64,000 nt of DNA from JAJXWB01 sp046349085. GTDB taxonomy: Bacteria; Pseudomonadota; Alphaproteobacteria; Rhizobiales; Beijerinckiaceae. The translations under genes and the position numbers were made by a program. Under the pieces are notes generated by a model. The model made no database searches, was not told the origin of the DNA, and saw only the letters and a list, made by a program, of their open reading frames with translations. Positions 7,477-15,401 of the stretch are shown one piece after another; the stretch's first letter is position 1, and the number at the start of each line of letters is the position of its first letter. The stretch is taken from NCBI GenBank assembly GCA_046349085.1, contig JAXMDA010000004.1, positions 248,001-312,000 on the forward strand, written 5' to 3'.

Positions 7477-9138
7477 ATGTCCGCAGGCGCAACGAGACAG
7501 GGAGCGACGCTCGGCCCGAGCGGCCATGCCGACACGTTCGCGCGCGACAATCTTCCGCCACGCGATCTGTGGCCGGACTTCCTGCTCGACCGGCCGGAGT
7601 TCCAGTATCCCGACTGGCTCAACGCCGGCGTGGAGCTGAGCGACCGTCTGGTCGAACAGGGCTTTGGCGATCACATCGCGCTGATCGGCAACGGCCGCGT
7701 GCGCACCTACAAGGAGCTGAGCGACTGGACCAACCGCCTCGCGCACGCGCTGGTCGAGGATTTCGGCGTCAAACCCGGCAACCGCGTGCTCGTGCGCTCC
7801 GGCAACAATCCAGCGATGGTCGCCGCGTGGCTGGCGGCGACCAAGGCCGGCGCCGTCGTCGTCAACACCATGCCCATGCTGCGCGCCGGCGAACTGACGC
7901 AGATCATCGACAAGGCGGAGATTTCGCACGCGCTCGTCGACAGCCGCCTGGCGGAAGAACTCGAAACCGCCGCCGCGACGAGCAAATATCTGAAGCGCGT
8001 CGTGCATTTCGACGGCACGGCCAATCACGAGGCCGAACTCGATCGCGTCGCGCTCAACAAATCGACGCGCTTCGAGGCGGTGAAGACCGGCCGCGACGAC
8101 GTCGCCCTGCTCGCCTTCACCTCGGGGACGACGGGCAAGCCCAAGGCGACGATGCATTTCCATCGCGACATTCTCATCATGGCCGACGGCTATGCGCGCG
8201 AGGTTCTGCAGATCACGCCGAAGGACGTCGTCGTCGGCTCGCCGCCGCTGGCCTTCACCTTTGGCCTCGGCGGCCTCGCGGTGTTTCCGCTGCGCTTCGG
8301 CGCGACGGCGACGCTGATCGAGACGGCGACGCCGCCGAACCTCGTCAAATATATCGACGCCTATCGCGCCACCATCGTCTTCACCGCGCCCACCGCCTAT
8401 CGCGTCCTGCTCGGCGCGCTGAAGGAGGGCGCGGATTTCTCCTCGCTGCGTCTCGCGGTCTCCGCCGGCGAGACCTTGCCCAAGCCCGTCTACGACGATT
8501 GGGTCGCGCGCACCGGCGTCGAGATTCTCGACAGCATGGGCTCGACCGAGATGATCCATGTGTTCATCGGCGGCCGCGTCGGCGAGACGAGGGGCGGCGT
8601 GACCGGCCGGACCGTCACCGGCTACGAGGCGCGCATCGTCGACGAGGACATGCACACGCTGCCGCCCAACACGCCCGGCCGCCTCGCGGTGCGCGGACCG
8701 ACCGGCTGCCGCTATCTCGCCGACACCAGGCAGACGAACTACGTGCGCGACGGCTGGAACCTCACCGGCGACACCTTCATGTGCGACGAGAACGGCTATT
8801 ACAGCTTCGTCGCGCGCGCCGACGACATGATTATCTCGTCCGGCTACAACATCGCCGGCCCCGAGGTGGAAGCCGCCCTGCTCGCCCATCCCGCCGTCGC
8901 CGAATGCGGCGTCGTCGGCGCGCCCGACGAGGAGCGCGGCGAGATCGTCTCGGCCTATGTCGTGCTCAAGCCCGCGCATTCGCCCTCGCCCGAACTGGCG
9001 AAAGCCTTGCAGGACCACGTGAAGGCGACGCTCGCGCCGTTCAAGTATCCGCGCGCGATTCATTTCGTCGACGCGCTTCCCAAGACCGCGACCGGAAAGA
9101 TCCAGCGTTTCGTCCTTCGTGCCGAAGCGCGCAAATAG
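7477..9138 (+). CDS. abmG: 2-aminobenzoate-CoA ligase (benzoate-CoA ligase family)
   Basis: This 553-aa ANL-superfamily adenylate-forming enzyme has the P-loop TSGTTGKPK at 215-223, a central DSMGSTEM motif and the C-terminal catalytic-Lys segment TATGKIQRF. Overall it resembles the benzoate and 2-aminobenzoate-CoA ligase group. It would activate anthranilate with ATP and CoA, providing the substrate of the fused monooxygenase encoded upstream. ATG 7477 is preceded by an AACGGGAGG ribosome site. The ligase ends 8 bp before the Rid-family gene. Benzoate, salicylate or another aryl acid remain possible substrates, but the combination with the monooxygenase/reductase favours 2-aminobenzoate (or salicylate). 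Confidence 0.85.
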   Translation: MSAGATRQGATLGPSGHADTFARDNLPPRDLWPDFLLDRPEFQYPDWLNAGVELSDRLVEQGFGDHIALIGNGRVRTYKELSDWTNRLAHALVEDFGVKPGNRVLVRSGNNPAMVAAWLAATKAGAVVVNTMPMLRAGELTQIIDKAEISHALVDSRLAEELETAAATSKYLKRVVHFDGTANHEAELDRVALNKSTRFEAVKTGRDDVALLAFTSGTTGKPKATMHFHRDILIMADGYAREVLQITPKDVVVGSPPLAFTFGLGGLAVFPLRFGATATLIETATPPNLVKYIDAYRATIVFTAPTAYRVLLGALKEGADFSSLRLAVSAGETLPKPVYDDWVARTGVEILDSMGSTEMIHVFIGGRVGETRGGVTGRTVTGYEARIVDEDMHTLPPNTPGRLAVRGPTGCRYLADTRQTNYVRDGWNLTGDTFMCDENGYYSFVARADDMIISSGYNIAGPEVEAALLAHPAVAECGVVGAPDEERGEIVSAYVVLKPAHSPSPELAKALQDHVKATLAPFKYPRAIHFVDALPKTATGKIQRFVLRAEARK

Positions 9139-9146
9139 GAGGACAC

Positions 9147-9539
9147 ATGCACAAGATCGTTCAGCCCGAAGGCTGGCCGCGCCCCAAGGGCTACGCCAAC
9201 GGCGTGCTCGCGCAAGGCAGGATGCTGTTCGTCGCCGGCCAGGTCGGCTGGAACGAGCAGGAGCAGTTCGAGAGCGACGATTTCGTCGCGCAGACCGAAC
9301 AGGCGCTGAAGAACATCGTCGCGGTCCTGACGGCAGGCGGCGCAAAGCCCGAGCATATCGCGCGCATGACCTGGTACGTGACGACCAAGGAGGAATATCT
9401 CGGGCGTCTCGCCGAGATCGGCGCCGTCTACCGCAAGGTGATCGGACCGGTCTATCCCGCCATGTCGCTCGTGCAGGTCGCCGGCCTCGTCGAGCACGGC
9501 GCGAAGCTGGAAATCGAGGCCACCGCCGTCGTCCCCTGA
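9147..9539 (+). CDS. Rid-family (YjgF/YER057c/UK114) protein lacking the catalytic Arg
   Basis: This 130-aa protein has the whole Rid fold, with MLFVAGQVGW at 26-35, the central helix and LEIEATAVV at 121-129. RidA enzymes hydrolyse reactive enamines and imines to ketones and ammonia. It is the last gene of the 2-aminobenzoate operon, whose key intermediate is itself an enamine (2-amino-5-oxocyclohex-1-ene-carboxyl-CoA), so a deaminating role would be attractive. However, the Arg that RidA uses in its PARS motif is Met106 here (PAMS). It therefore belongs to a Rid subgroup without the canonical deaminase residue; it may act differently or only bind. Co-transcription is very likely from the 8-bp spacing after the ligase. 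Confidence 0.85.
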   Translation: MHKIVQPEGWPRPKGYANGVLAQGRMLFVAGQVGWNEQEQFESDDFVAQTEQALKNIVAVLTAGGAKPEHIARMTWYVTTKEEYLGRLAEIGAVYRKVIGPVYPAMSLVQVAGLVEHGAKLEIEATAVVP

Positions 9540-9588
9540 CCCGGACGATAAATGCGCGCTCGACACGTCGAGGGCGATCAGCTTTTGT

Positions 9589-9614
9589 GCGTGTGAGCGA
9601 TTCCGCTCACACGC
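9589..9614. other. Perfect 11-bp stem-loop after the 2-aminobenzoate operon
   Basis: GCGTGTGAGCG (9589-9599), loop ATTC and CGCTCACACGC (9604-9614) form a perfect hairpin 50 bp after the Rid stop and 25 bp before the prenyltransferase. No T-run follows, so it may be an RNA-end or attenuation structure, or a protein-binding palindrome, rather than a standard terminator. Confidence 0.6.
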
Positions 9615-9638
9615 GGACTGATCTACCGGAGACGATTC

Positions 9639-10541
9639 GTGAACGAGGGCGCATCGCCGCTCCGGCTATGGCTCGGCGGCGCCCGGCCGCAGACGCTGGT
9701 CCTGTCGCTGACGCCGATCGTCGTCGGCGCGGCCTATGCACACGCGGCGTTTCACCGCCTCGCGCTCGTCCCGCTCGCGGCGGCGACGCTGTCGGCCATC
9801 GCCATTCAGGTCGCCACCAATCTCGCCAACGATTCCGCCGACGGCGGCCGCGGCGCGGACAGCGCCGAACGCCTTGGGCCGACGCGGCTCGTCGGCGCAG
9901 GACTCATGCCGGCCGCGCGCGTGCGCAACGGCGCGATCTTCGCGACGCTCGTCGCCGCGCTCTCGGGACTTGTGGTTGTCGCCTATGGCGGGCTGCCGAT
10001 CATGGCGGTCGGAATCGCCTCGCTCATCTGCGCCTGGGCCTATTCCTACGGCCCGACGCCGATTTCGGCTTCGCCGCTCGGCGAATTCTTCGTGATCCTG
10101 TTCTTTGGCGTCGCCGCCGTCGCAGGCGTCGTCTGGCTTGCGGCAAGCGCGCTGGACGCGACCGCGATTCTTCTCGGCGTCGCCATGGGCCTGCCGGCGG
10201 CCGCCGTGCTCACCGTCAACAATCATCGCGACCGCGCGCAGGACGCGGGAAACGGCCGGCGCACGCTCGCCATATTGCTCGGCGCGCGCGGAACGGTCGC
10301 GCTCTACGGCGGCGAACTGGCGGCGGCGTCCGTATTTGCGGCTTACGCGCTCTGGCCTCTGTCGCAGGCGGCGATCCTGATAGCGCTCGTCGGCTGCGGC
10401 GCGGCCGTCGCGCGCGCCATCAGGCTGGCGCATGTGCCGATCTCGCGCGCGCTCAACGCGGAGCTGGTCGCCACCGTGCGCTTCCAGATCGCGCTGGCGG
10501 CCGCCATCGTCGCGCTGCTGCTGAGCCTGCCGCGCGAGTAA
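9639..10541 (+). CDS. UbiA-superfamily prenyltransferase, MenA-like
   Basis: This 300-aa polytopic membrane protein has both aspartate-rich prenyl-diphosphate motifs of the UbiA superfamily in the MenA arrangement: NDSADGGRGAD near residue 66 and NNHRDRAQDAGNGRRTLA near 193, with about eight hydrophobic helices between and around them. MenA joins a polyprenyl chain to 1,4-dihydroxy-2-naphthoate in menaquinone synthesis. Most relatives of this organism use ubiquinone, and no other men gene is present in the window, so the aromatic substrate is open. The start is GTG 9639; no ATG lies near the conserved N-terminus (LRLWLGGARPQTL). Confidence 0.75.
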   Translation: MNEGASPLRLWLGGARPQTLVLSLTPIVVGAAYAHAAFHRLALVPLAAATLSAIAIQVATNLANDSADGGRGADSAERLGPTRLVGAGLMPAARVRNGAIFATLVAALSGLVVVAYGGLPIMAVGIASLICAWAYSYGPTPISASPLGEFFVILFFGVAAVAGVVWLAASALDATAILLGVAMGLPAAAVLTVNNHRDRAQDAGNGRRTLAILLGARGTVALYGGELAAASVFAAYALWPLSQAAILIALVGCGAAVARAIRLAHVPISRALNAELVATVRFQIALAAAIVALLLSLPRE

Positions 10542-10562
10542 AGGCTGTTGCGAGGCCGCAAA

Positions 10563-10659
10563 TGTCATCCCGGACGGCAGAAGGCCGATCCGGGACCCCG
10601 GCAATACACAGCGTGGCTTCTGGTTCCCGGCTCTCCACTCCGCTTCGGCCGGGATGACA
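10563..10659. repeat. Intergenic palindromic repeat, family A (TGTCATCCCGG ends)
   Basis: The 97-bp element is bounded by exact 11-bp terminal inverted repeats, TGTCATCCCGG (10563-10573) and CCGGGATGACA (10649-10659). Its left part (GGACGGCAGAAGGCCGATCC) recurs inverted at 17136-17168. Short non-coding palindromes of this kind are dispersed in many alphaproteobacterial chromosomes. Confidence 0.7.
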
Positions 10660-10697
10660 GGTCCATCGCCCTTGGAGCCTGCGTCGCAATCCCGAAT

Positions 10698-10805
10698 CCC
10701 TCATGCCGAGGAGCCTGCGCAGCAGGCGTCTCGCAGCATGTCCCAGTGGCTCGGGTCTCGGCCGCCCTTCGAGACGCGCCTTTCAGGCGCTCCTCGGGAT
10801 GAGGG
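10698..10805. repeat. Intergenic palindromic repeat, family B (CCCTCATGCCGAGGAGC ends)
   Basis: About 108 bp, with terminal inverted repeats CCCTCATGCCGAGGAGC and GCTCCTCGGGATGAGGG (16 of 17 pair) and internal hairpins (CCTGCGCAGCAGG, GCGCCTTTCAGGCGC). A related copy lies at 15263-15358. Together with the family A copy it fills the 354-bp gap 10542-10895; I see no gene there. Confidence 0.7.
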
Positions 10806-10840
10806 TTCGAGTTATTGGCCCGGCTCTCACGTCGCGCAAC

Positions 10841-10875
10841 AAAAAACCCCGCCGCTCAGCGACGGGGTTCTTTTT
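10841..10875 (-). terminator. Rho-independent terminator of acnB (usable in both directions)
   Basis: AACCCCG-C-CGC / GCG-A-CGGGGTT forms a GC-rich hairpin with A's on one side and T's on the other. On the minus strand it ends in TTTTTTG, 20 bp after the aconitase stop. Confidence 0.85.
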
Positions 10876-10895
10876 CACGACAGCGTAACGCCCGA

Positions 10896-13487
10896 TCAGG
10901 CGTCGACGGTCTCAGCCACTTCCACGAATTCCGGAATCTGGTCGAAGTTCATGTAGCGGTAGACTTCGGCGCCCTTGCCGGCGAGGCCGCCGACAGCCGC
11001 CATGTACTCTTCCATCGTCGGGATCTTGCCGAGCAGCGCGCCGACGGCGGCGAGTTCCGCCGACGACAGATAGACGCGCGTGTCGATGCCGAGGCGGTTC
11101 GGGAAGTTGCGCGTCGAGGTCGAGAGCGCCGTCGAGCCCTTGCGGATCTGCGCCTGGTTGCCCATGCACAGCGAACAGCCCGGCATTTCCATGCGCGCGC
11201 CGGACTTGCCGAGCGTCGCGTAATAGCCCTCCTCGGTGAGGATATGCGCGTCCATCTTGGTCGGCGGCGCGATCCACAGGCGCGTCGGAATGTCCGACTT
11301 GCCGGCCAGAATCTTACCCGCCGCGCGGAAATGGCCGATGTTGGTCATGCACGAGCCGATGAACACTTCGTCGATCTTGTCGCCCGCGACTTCGGACAGC
11401 GGCTTGATGTCGTCGGGATCGTTCGGGCAGGCGAGCAGCGGCTCCTTGATCTGAGCCAGGTCGATCTCGAACACGGCGGCATATTCGGCGTCGGCGTCGG
11501 GCTGGAGAAGCTGCGGGTCGGCGATCCACGCTTCCATCGCCGCGATGCGGCGCTCGAGCGAGCGCTTGTCCTGATAGCCGTTGGCGATCATCCACTTCAT
11601 GAGCACGATATTCGAGCGCATGTATTCGATGATCGGCTCCTTGTTGAGCCGCACGGTGCAGGCGGCCGCCGAACGCTCGGCCGAGGCGTCGGAGAGTTCG
11701 AACGCCTGCTCGACCTTGAGATTCGGCAGGCCCTCGATCTCGAGGATGCGGCCGTTGAAGACGTTCTTCTTGCCCTTCTTCTCGACCGTCAGCTCGCCGG
11801 TCTTCAGCGCCGCGTAGGGAATGGCGTTGACGAGATCGCGCAGCGTCACGCCGGGCTGCATTTCGCCCTTGAACCGCACGAGCACGGATTCCGGCATGTC
11901 GAGCGGCATGACGCCGGTCGCAGCCGCGAAGGCCACCAGCCCCGAGCCCGCCGGGAAGGAAATGCCGATCGGGAAGCGCGTGTGGCTGTCGCCGCCGGTG
12001 CCGACCGTGTCGGGCATCAGCAGGCGGTTGAGCCAGGAGTGAATCACGCCGTCGCCCGGGCGCAGCGAAATGCCGCCGCGATTGGAGATGAAGGTCGGCA
12101 GGTCGCGATGCGTCTGCACGTCCACCAGCTTCGGATAGGCCGCCGTGTGGCAGAAGGACTGCATCACGAGATCGGCGGAGAAGCCGAGGCAGGCGAGATC
12201 CTTCAACTCGTCGCGGGTCATCGGGCCGGTCGTGTCCTGCGAGCCGACCGTCGTCATCTTCGGCTCGCAATAGGTGCCCGGACGAATCCCCTTGCCTTCG
12301 GGAAGGCCACAGGCGCGACCCACCATCTTCTGCGCGAGCGTGAAGCCCTTGCCCGTGTCCTTGGGCTGCGCCGGCATACGGAACAGGGTGGAGGCCGGCA
12401 GGCCCAGCGCCTCGCGGGCGCGGGTGGTGAGGCCACGGCCGATGATCAGCGGAATGCGGCCGCCGGCGCGCACCTCGTCGAAGATCACATCCGACTTCAC
12501 CTTGAACTCGGCGATGACGGCGCCGTTCTTCAGCGCCTTGCCTTCATACGGGCGCAGCTCGATGACGTCGCCCATCTCCATCTGCGAGACGTCGAGCTCG
12601 ATCGGCAGCGCGCCTGCGTCTTCCATCGTGTTGTAGAAGATCGGCGCGATCTTCGAGCCCAGGCACACGCCGCCGAAGCGCTTGTTCGGCACGTAGGGAA
12701 TGTCCTGGCCGGTGAACCACAGGACCGAATTGGTCGCCGACTTGCGCGAGGAGCCGGTGCCGACGACATCGCCGACATAGGCCACCGGATGGCCCTTGGC
12801 GATCAGCTTTTCGAGCTGCTTCACCGGGCCACGGGCGCCCGCCTCGTCCGGCTCGATGCCGGGGCGCGGGTTCTTCAGCATGGCGAGCGCGTGCAGCGGA
12901 ATGTCGGGGCGGGTCGAGGCGTCGGGCGCGGGCGAGAGATCGTCCGTGTTGGTCTCGCCGGAGACCTTGAACACGGTCAGCGTCATCGACTGCGGCACTT
13001 CCGGACGCGAGGTGAACCATTCGGCCTCGGCCCAGGACTGCATCACGCCCTTGGCGGTGGCGACGCCCTTGTCGGCCAGTTCCTTCACATCGTGGAAATA
13101 GTCGAACATCAGCAGGGTCTTCTTCAGGCCCTCGGCGGCGACCGCGCCGACCTCGGCGTCGGGCAGCAGCTCGATCAGCGGCTTGATGTTGAAGCCGCCG
13201 AGCATGGTGGCGAGCAGTTCGGTCGCCAGCTTGCGCGAGACGAGCGCGTTCTTTTCCTCGCCCTTGGCGACGGCGTCGAGGAAGCCCGCCTTGATGCGCG
13301 CGGCGTCGTCGACGCCGGCGGGAACGCGATGGGTCAGAAGGTCGACGAGAAAGGCCTCCTCGCCCACCGGCGGCTGGCGGAGGAGCGCGATCAGGCCTTC
13401 GGTCTGCTTGGCCGACAGCGGCAGCGGCGGAATGCCGAGCGCGGCGCGTTCGGCGACATGGGCGCGATAGGTTTCGAGCAGAGACAT
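10896..13487 (-). CDS. acnB: Aconitate hydratase B
   Basis: This 863-aa protein has AcnB organisation: the N-terminal HEAT-like domain (LLETYRAHVAERAALG...), the swivel domain early in the chain (VVGTGSSRKSATNSVLWFTG), then the catalytic domains with the 4Fe-4S cysteines: FIGSCMTNIGHFRAAG, and the CSLCMGNQA pair. It isomerises citrate to isocitrate in the TCA cycle; AcnB proteins can also bind mRNA when they lose the cluster. It is a single-gene unit, with its own terminator and an AAGGA ribosome site before ATG 13487. The 249-bp upstream gap to 13736 shows no gene. Confidence 0.97.
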   Translation of the reverse strand: MSLLETYRAHVAERAALGIPPLPLSAKQTEGLIALLRQPPVGEEAFLVDLLTHRVPAGVDDAARIKAGFLDAVAKGEEKNALVSRKLATELLATMLGGFNIKPLIELLPDAEVGAVAAEGLKKTLLMFDYFHDVKELADKGVATAKGVMQSWAEAEWFTSRPEVPQSMTLTVFKVSGETNTDDLSPAPDASTRPDIPLHALAMLKNPRPGIEPDEAGARGPVKQLEKLIAKGHPVAYVGDVVGTGSSRKSATNSVLWFTGQDIPYVPNKRFGGVCLGSKIAPIFYNTMEDAGALPIELDVSQMEMGDVIELRPYEGKALKNGAVIAEFKVKSDVIFDEVRAGGRIPLIIGRGLTTRAREALGLPASTLFRMPAQPKDTGKGFTLAQKMVGRACGLPEGKGIRPGTYCEPKMTTVGSQDTTGPMTRDELKDLACLGFSADLVMQSFCHTAAYPKLVDVQTHRDLPTFISNRGGISLRPGDGVIHSWLNRLLMPDTVGTGGDSHTRFPIGISFPAGSGLVAFAAATGVMPLDMPESVLVRFKGEMQPGVTLRDLVNAIPYAALKTGELTVEKKGKKNVFNGRILEIEGLPNLKVEQAFELSDASAERSAAACTVRLNKEPIIEYMRSNIVLMKWMIANGYQDKRSLERRIAAMEAWIADPQLLQPDADAEYAAVFEIDLAQIKEPLLACPNDPDDIKPLSEVAGDKIDEVFIGSCMTNIGHFRAAGKILAGKSDIPTRLWIAPPTKMDAHILTEEGYYATLGKSGARMEMPGCSLCMGNQAQIRKGSTALSTSTRNFPNRLGIDTRVYLSSAELAAVGALLGKIPTMEEYMAAVGGLAGKGAEVYRYMNFDQIPEFVEVAETVDA

Positions 13488-13736
13488 GATGCGATCCTTC
13501 TGTTCCCGCGAAGGGATGCTGAAATCTCGAGGCGTTGGAAAGCACGACCTTCGTCGCTGGTCGCCGCCGCGCCGTCGCCGCCTCTTAGCGCAATCTTCTC
13601 AGCAAGACACCTGCCGGCGCGCGGCAACGGAGGGACGCCGCCGCCACGCGCTCGCGAGCACCGTCCAACTAACTGATTTCAGACCATTATTTTATGACAG
13701 ACGCACGCGCGACCGGGCGGGCCGGTCGCGTCGGCG

Positions 13737-14936
13737 TCACTGCCCGCAAGCGGGACTCATCGGCAGGAAGGCTTCCGCCGCCTTGATCGGGCGCACCGGC
13801 GCATAATAGTCCCACGGCGCCTTGCTCTCCTCCGGCTTCTTCACACGGTAGAGCTCGAGGTCGTAGAGCACACGCCCGTCGGCGCGCACGGTCGCCGGCT
13901 TGCCGAAATAATCGACAGGCGCGGCGCGCATCGCCTTGTTGACGGCGACCGCCTCGTCCGTGCCCGCCTTGTCCACGGCGCGCAGGTAATGCAGCACGGC
14001 CGTATAGATTTCGGCGTGGTTCTTGGAGGGCATCATCTTGCGCTTCTCGAAGAAGCGCTTGGCGAAGGCGCGCGAAGAATCGCTCTGGTCCCAATAGAAG
14101 CCGCTGGTGACGTTCAGGCCCTGCGCCGTATTGAGGCCAAGCGCGTTGATGTCCTGGATGTAGACGAGAAAGGCGATCAGCGCCTGCTTGCCGTCCAGGC
14201 CAATCTTGAATTCGTGCGCCTGCTTGATCTCGTTGACGAGGTCGCCGCCGACGCTGGCAAGGCCGATCTTCTGCGCGCCGGAAGACTGCGCCTGCAACAG
14301 CAGCGAGGAGAAGTCCGGCGCATTGACCGGGTGCTTGGAAACCCCCAGCACCTTGCCGCCGGTGGCCTCGATCACTTCCGTCGCGTCGCGTTGCAGCGCC
14401 GCGCCGAAGGCGATGTCGACGGTGACGAAATACCAGCTCTTCGGGCCGTCGGCGGAAATGGCTTTCGCCGTGCCGGCGGCCAGCGCATGGCTGTCGTCCG
14501 CCCAGTGCGTCGAGACCGGCGAACACCATTTGGAGGTGAAGTCGGAGGTGGCCGAGGCCGTGATCATCACGGTGCGGTTCTTTTCCTTGGCGAGCTGCTG
14601 CACGGCGGCGGCGATCGGCGTGACCGGCAGATCGACGATGGCGTTGACGCCCTCCGTGTCGAACCAGCGCCGCGCGATGGAAGAAGCGACGTCCGGCTTG
14701 TTCTGCGTGTCGGCGTGCACGATCTCGATCTTGCGGCCCTTCACGGCGCCGCCGAAATCCGCGACCGCCATTTCGGCCGCGAGAATCGAGCCGGGACCGG
14801 CCGAATCCGCGTACGGGCCGGATTCGTCGGTCAACACGCCGATGCGCAGCGGGCCGGCGTTCTGAGCGGCGGCCGCGCCCGCGAGAGAGAGCGCGCCGAG
14901 CGCCACGGCGGCGAACAGATTCTTGTGAAACGACAT
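13737..14936 (-). CDS. ABC transporter periplasmic binding protein, branched-chain amino acid (LivK) type
   Basis: This 399-aa protein has a signal peptide (about 1-24, LSLAGAAAAQN) and a type I periplasmic binding fold (Peripla_BP_6): LRIGVLTDESGPYADSAGPGSILAAEMAV at the start and a second lobe from about residue 145. No permease or ATPase of the Liv type accompanies it, so it is an orphan here. It follows the FAD hydroxylase and DUF2783 genes on the same strand (96 bp after the DUF2783 stop). That location suggests it captures an aromatic substrate of that enzyme, since many LivK-like proteins bind aromatic acids. This is inference only. Confidence 0.88.
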   Translation of the reverse strand: MSFHKNLFAAVALGALSLAGAAAAQNAGPLRIGVLTDESGPYADSAGPGSILAAEMAVADFGGAVKGRKIEIVHADTQNKPDVASSIARRWFDTEGVNAIVDLPVTPIAAAVQQLAKEKNRTVMITASATSDFTSKWCSPVSTHWADDSHALAAGTAKAISADGPKSWYFVTVDIAFGAALQRDATEVIEATGGKVLGVSKHPVNAPDFSSLLLQAQSSGAQKIGLASVGGDLVNEIKQAHEFKIGLDGKQALIAFLVYIQDINALGLNTAQGLNVTSGFYWDQSDSSRAFAKRFFEKRKMMPSKNHAEIYTAVLHYLRAVDKAGTDEAVAVNKAMRAAPVDYFGKPATVRADGRVLYDLELYRVKKPEESKAPWDYYAPVRPIKAAEAFLPMSPACGQ

Positions 14937-15032
14937 TGGTCCTCCCGGGACGTTTTTCGCCGCCTTGTTCCGGCGGTCTGTGACACGACTATAGACCGCG
15001 CAGTTCTCGCGCGCACGTTTTCGCTGATCGGA

Positions 15033-15230
15033 CTACCTGGCGCCCGATTTTTTCGCCGCCGCCGCAATCGCCTGCCGCAGGACGTCGCGGTCGCCGATAT
15101 GGTTGGCGAGGATAAGGATGAGCTTGCAGTTCATCGCCTCCGCTTCCGCCTCGCTCATGTCGCGCTGGCTGTCGATCAGCTCCTGATAGAAGCCGTCTGG
15201 ATCGGGAATGTTGGGGGACAGGTTCAGCAT
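15033..15230 (-). CDS. Small DUF2783-type protein
   Basis: This 65-aa cytoplasmic protein begins MLNLSPNIPDPDGFYQELID and continues with a helical acidic stretch (SEAEAEAMNCKLILILANHIGD). It matches the DUF2783 pattern as I know it; that family is typically encoded beside FAD-dependent aromatic hydroxylases, and so it is here (171 bp downstream of one, with a repeat element in between). Function unknown; a small stabilising or regulatory partner of the hydroxylase is one possibility. Confidence 0.75.
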   Translation of the reverse strand: MLNLSPNIPDPDGFYQELIDSQRDMSEAEAEAMNCKLILILANHIGDRDVLRQAIAAAAKKSGAR

Positions 15231-15262
15231 GTGTGTCCTCGAAGCTCGTTCAATCCTAAAAT

Positions 15263-15358
15263 CTTCATCCTGAGGAGCAGGCGAAGCCTGCGGCTCGAAG
15301 GATGGCCGCGCCCCTCCTGCTTCGAGACGCGTCCTTCGGACGCTCCTCAGCAGGAAGG
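15263..15358. repeat. Intergenic palindromic repeat, family B, second copy
   Basis: CTTCATCCTGAGGAGC at the left and GCTCCTCAGCAGGAAG at the right are imperfect inverted ends. Inside are the same kinds of blocks as at 10698-10805 (AGGCGAAGCCT, CTTCGAGACGCGTCC). It sits inside the putative hydroxylase-DUF2783 transcript. Confidence 0.65.
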
Positions 15359-15401
15359 TAGTGTGCGTGCAGGCGCCGCTTCCCGCCGCGCAGGCGCCGC
15401 C

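Noticed and set aside
10815..13676. 953-codon open frame on the plus strand over acnB
   Set aside because: Antisense to a perfect acnB; the translation is His/Arg/Ala-rich low-complexity without any domain. High GC leaves antisense frames open.
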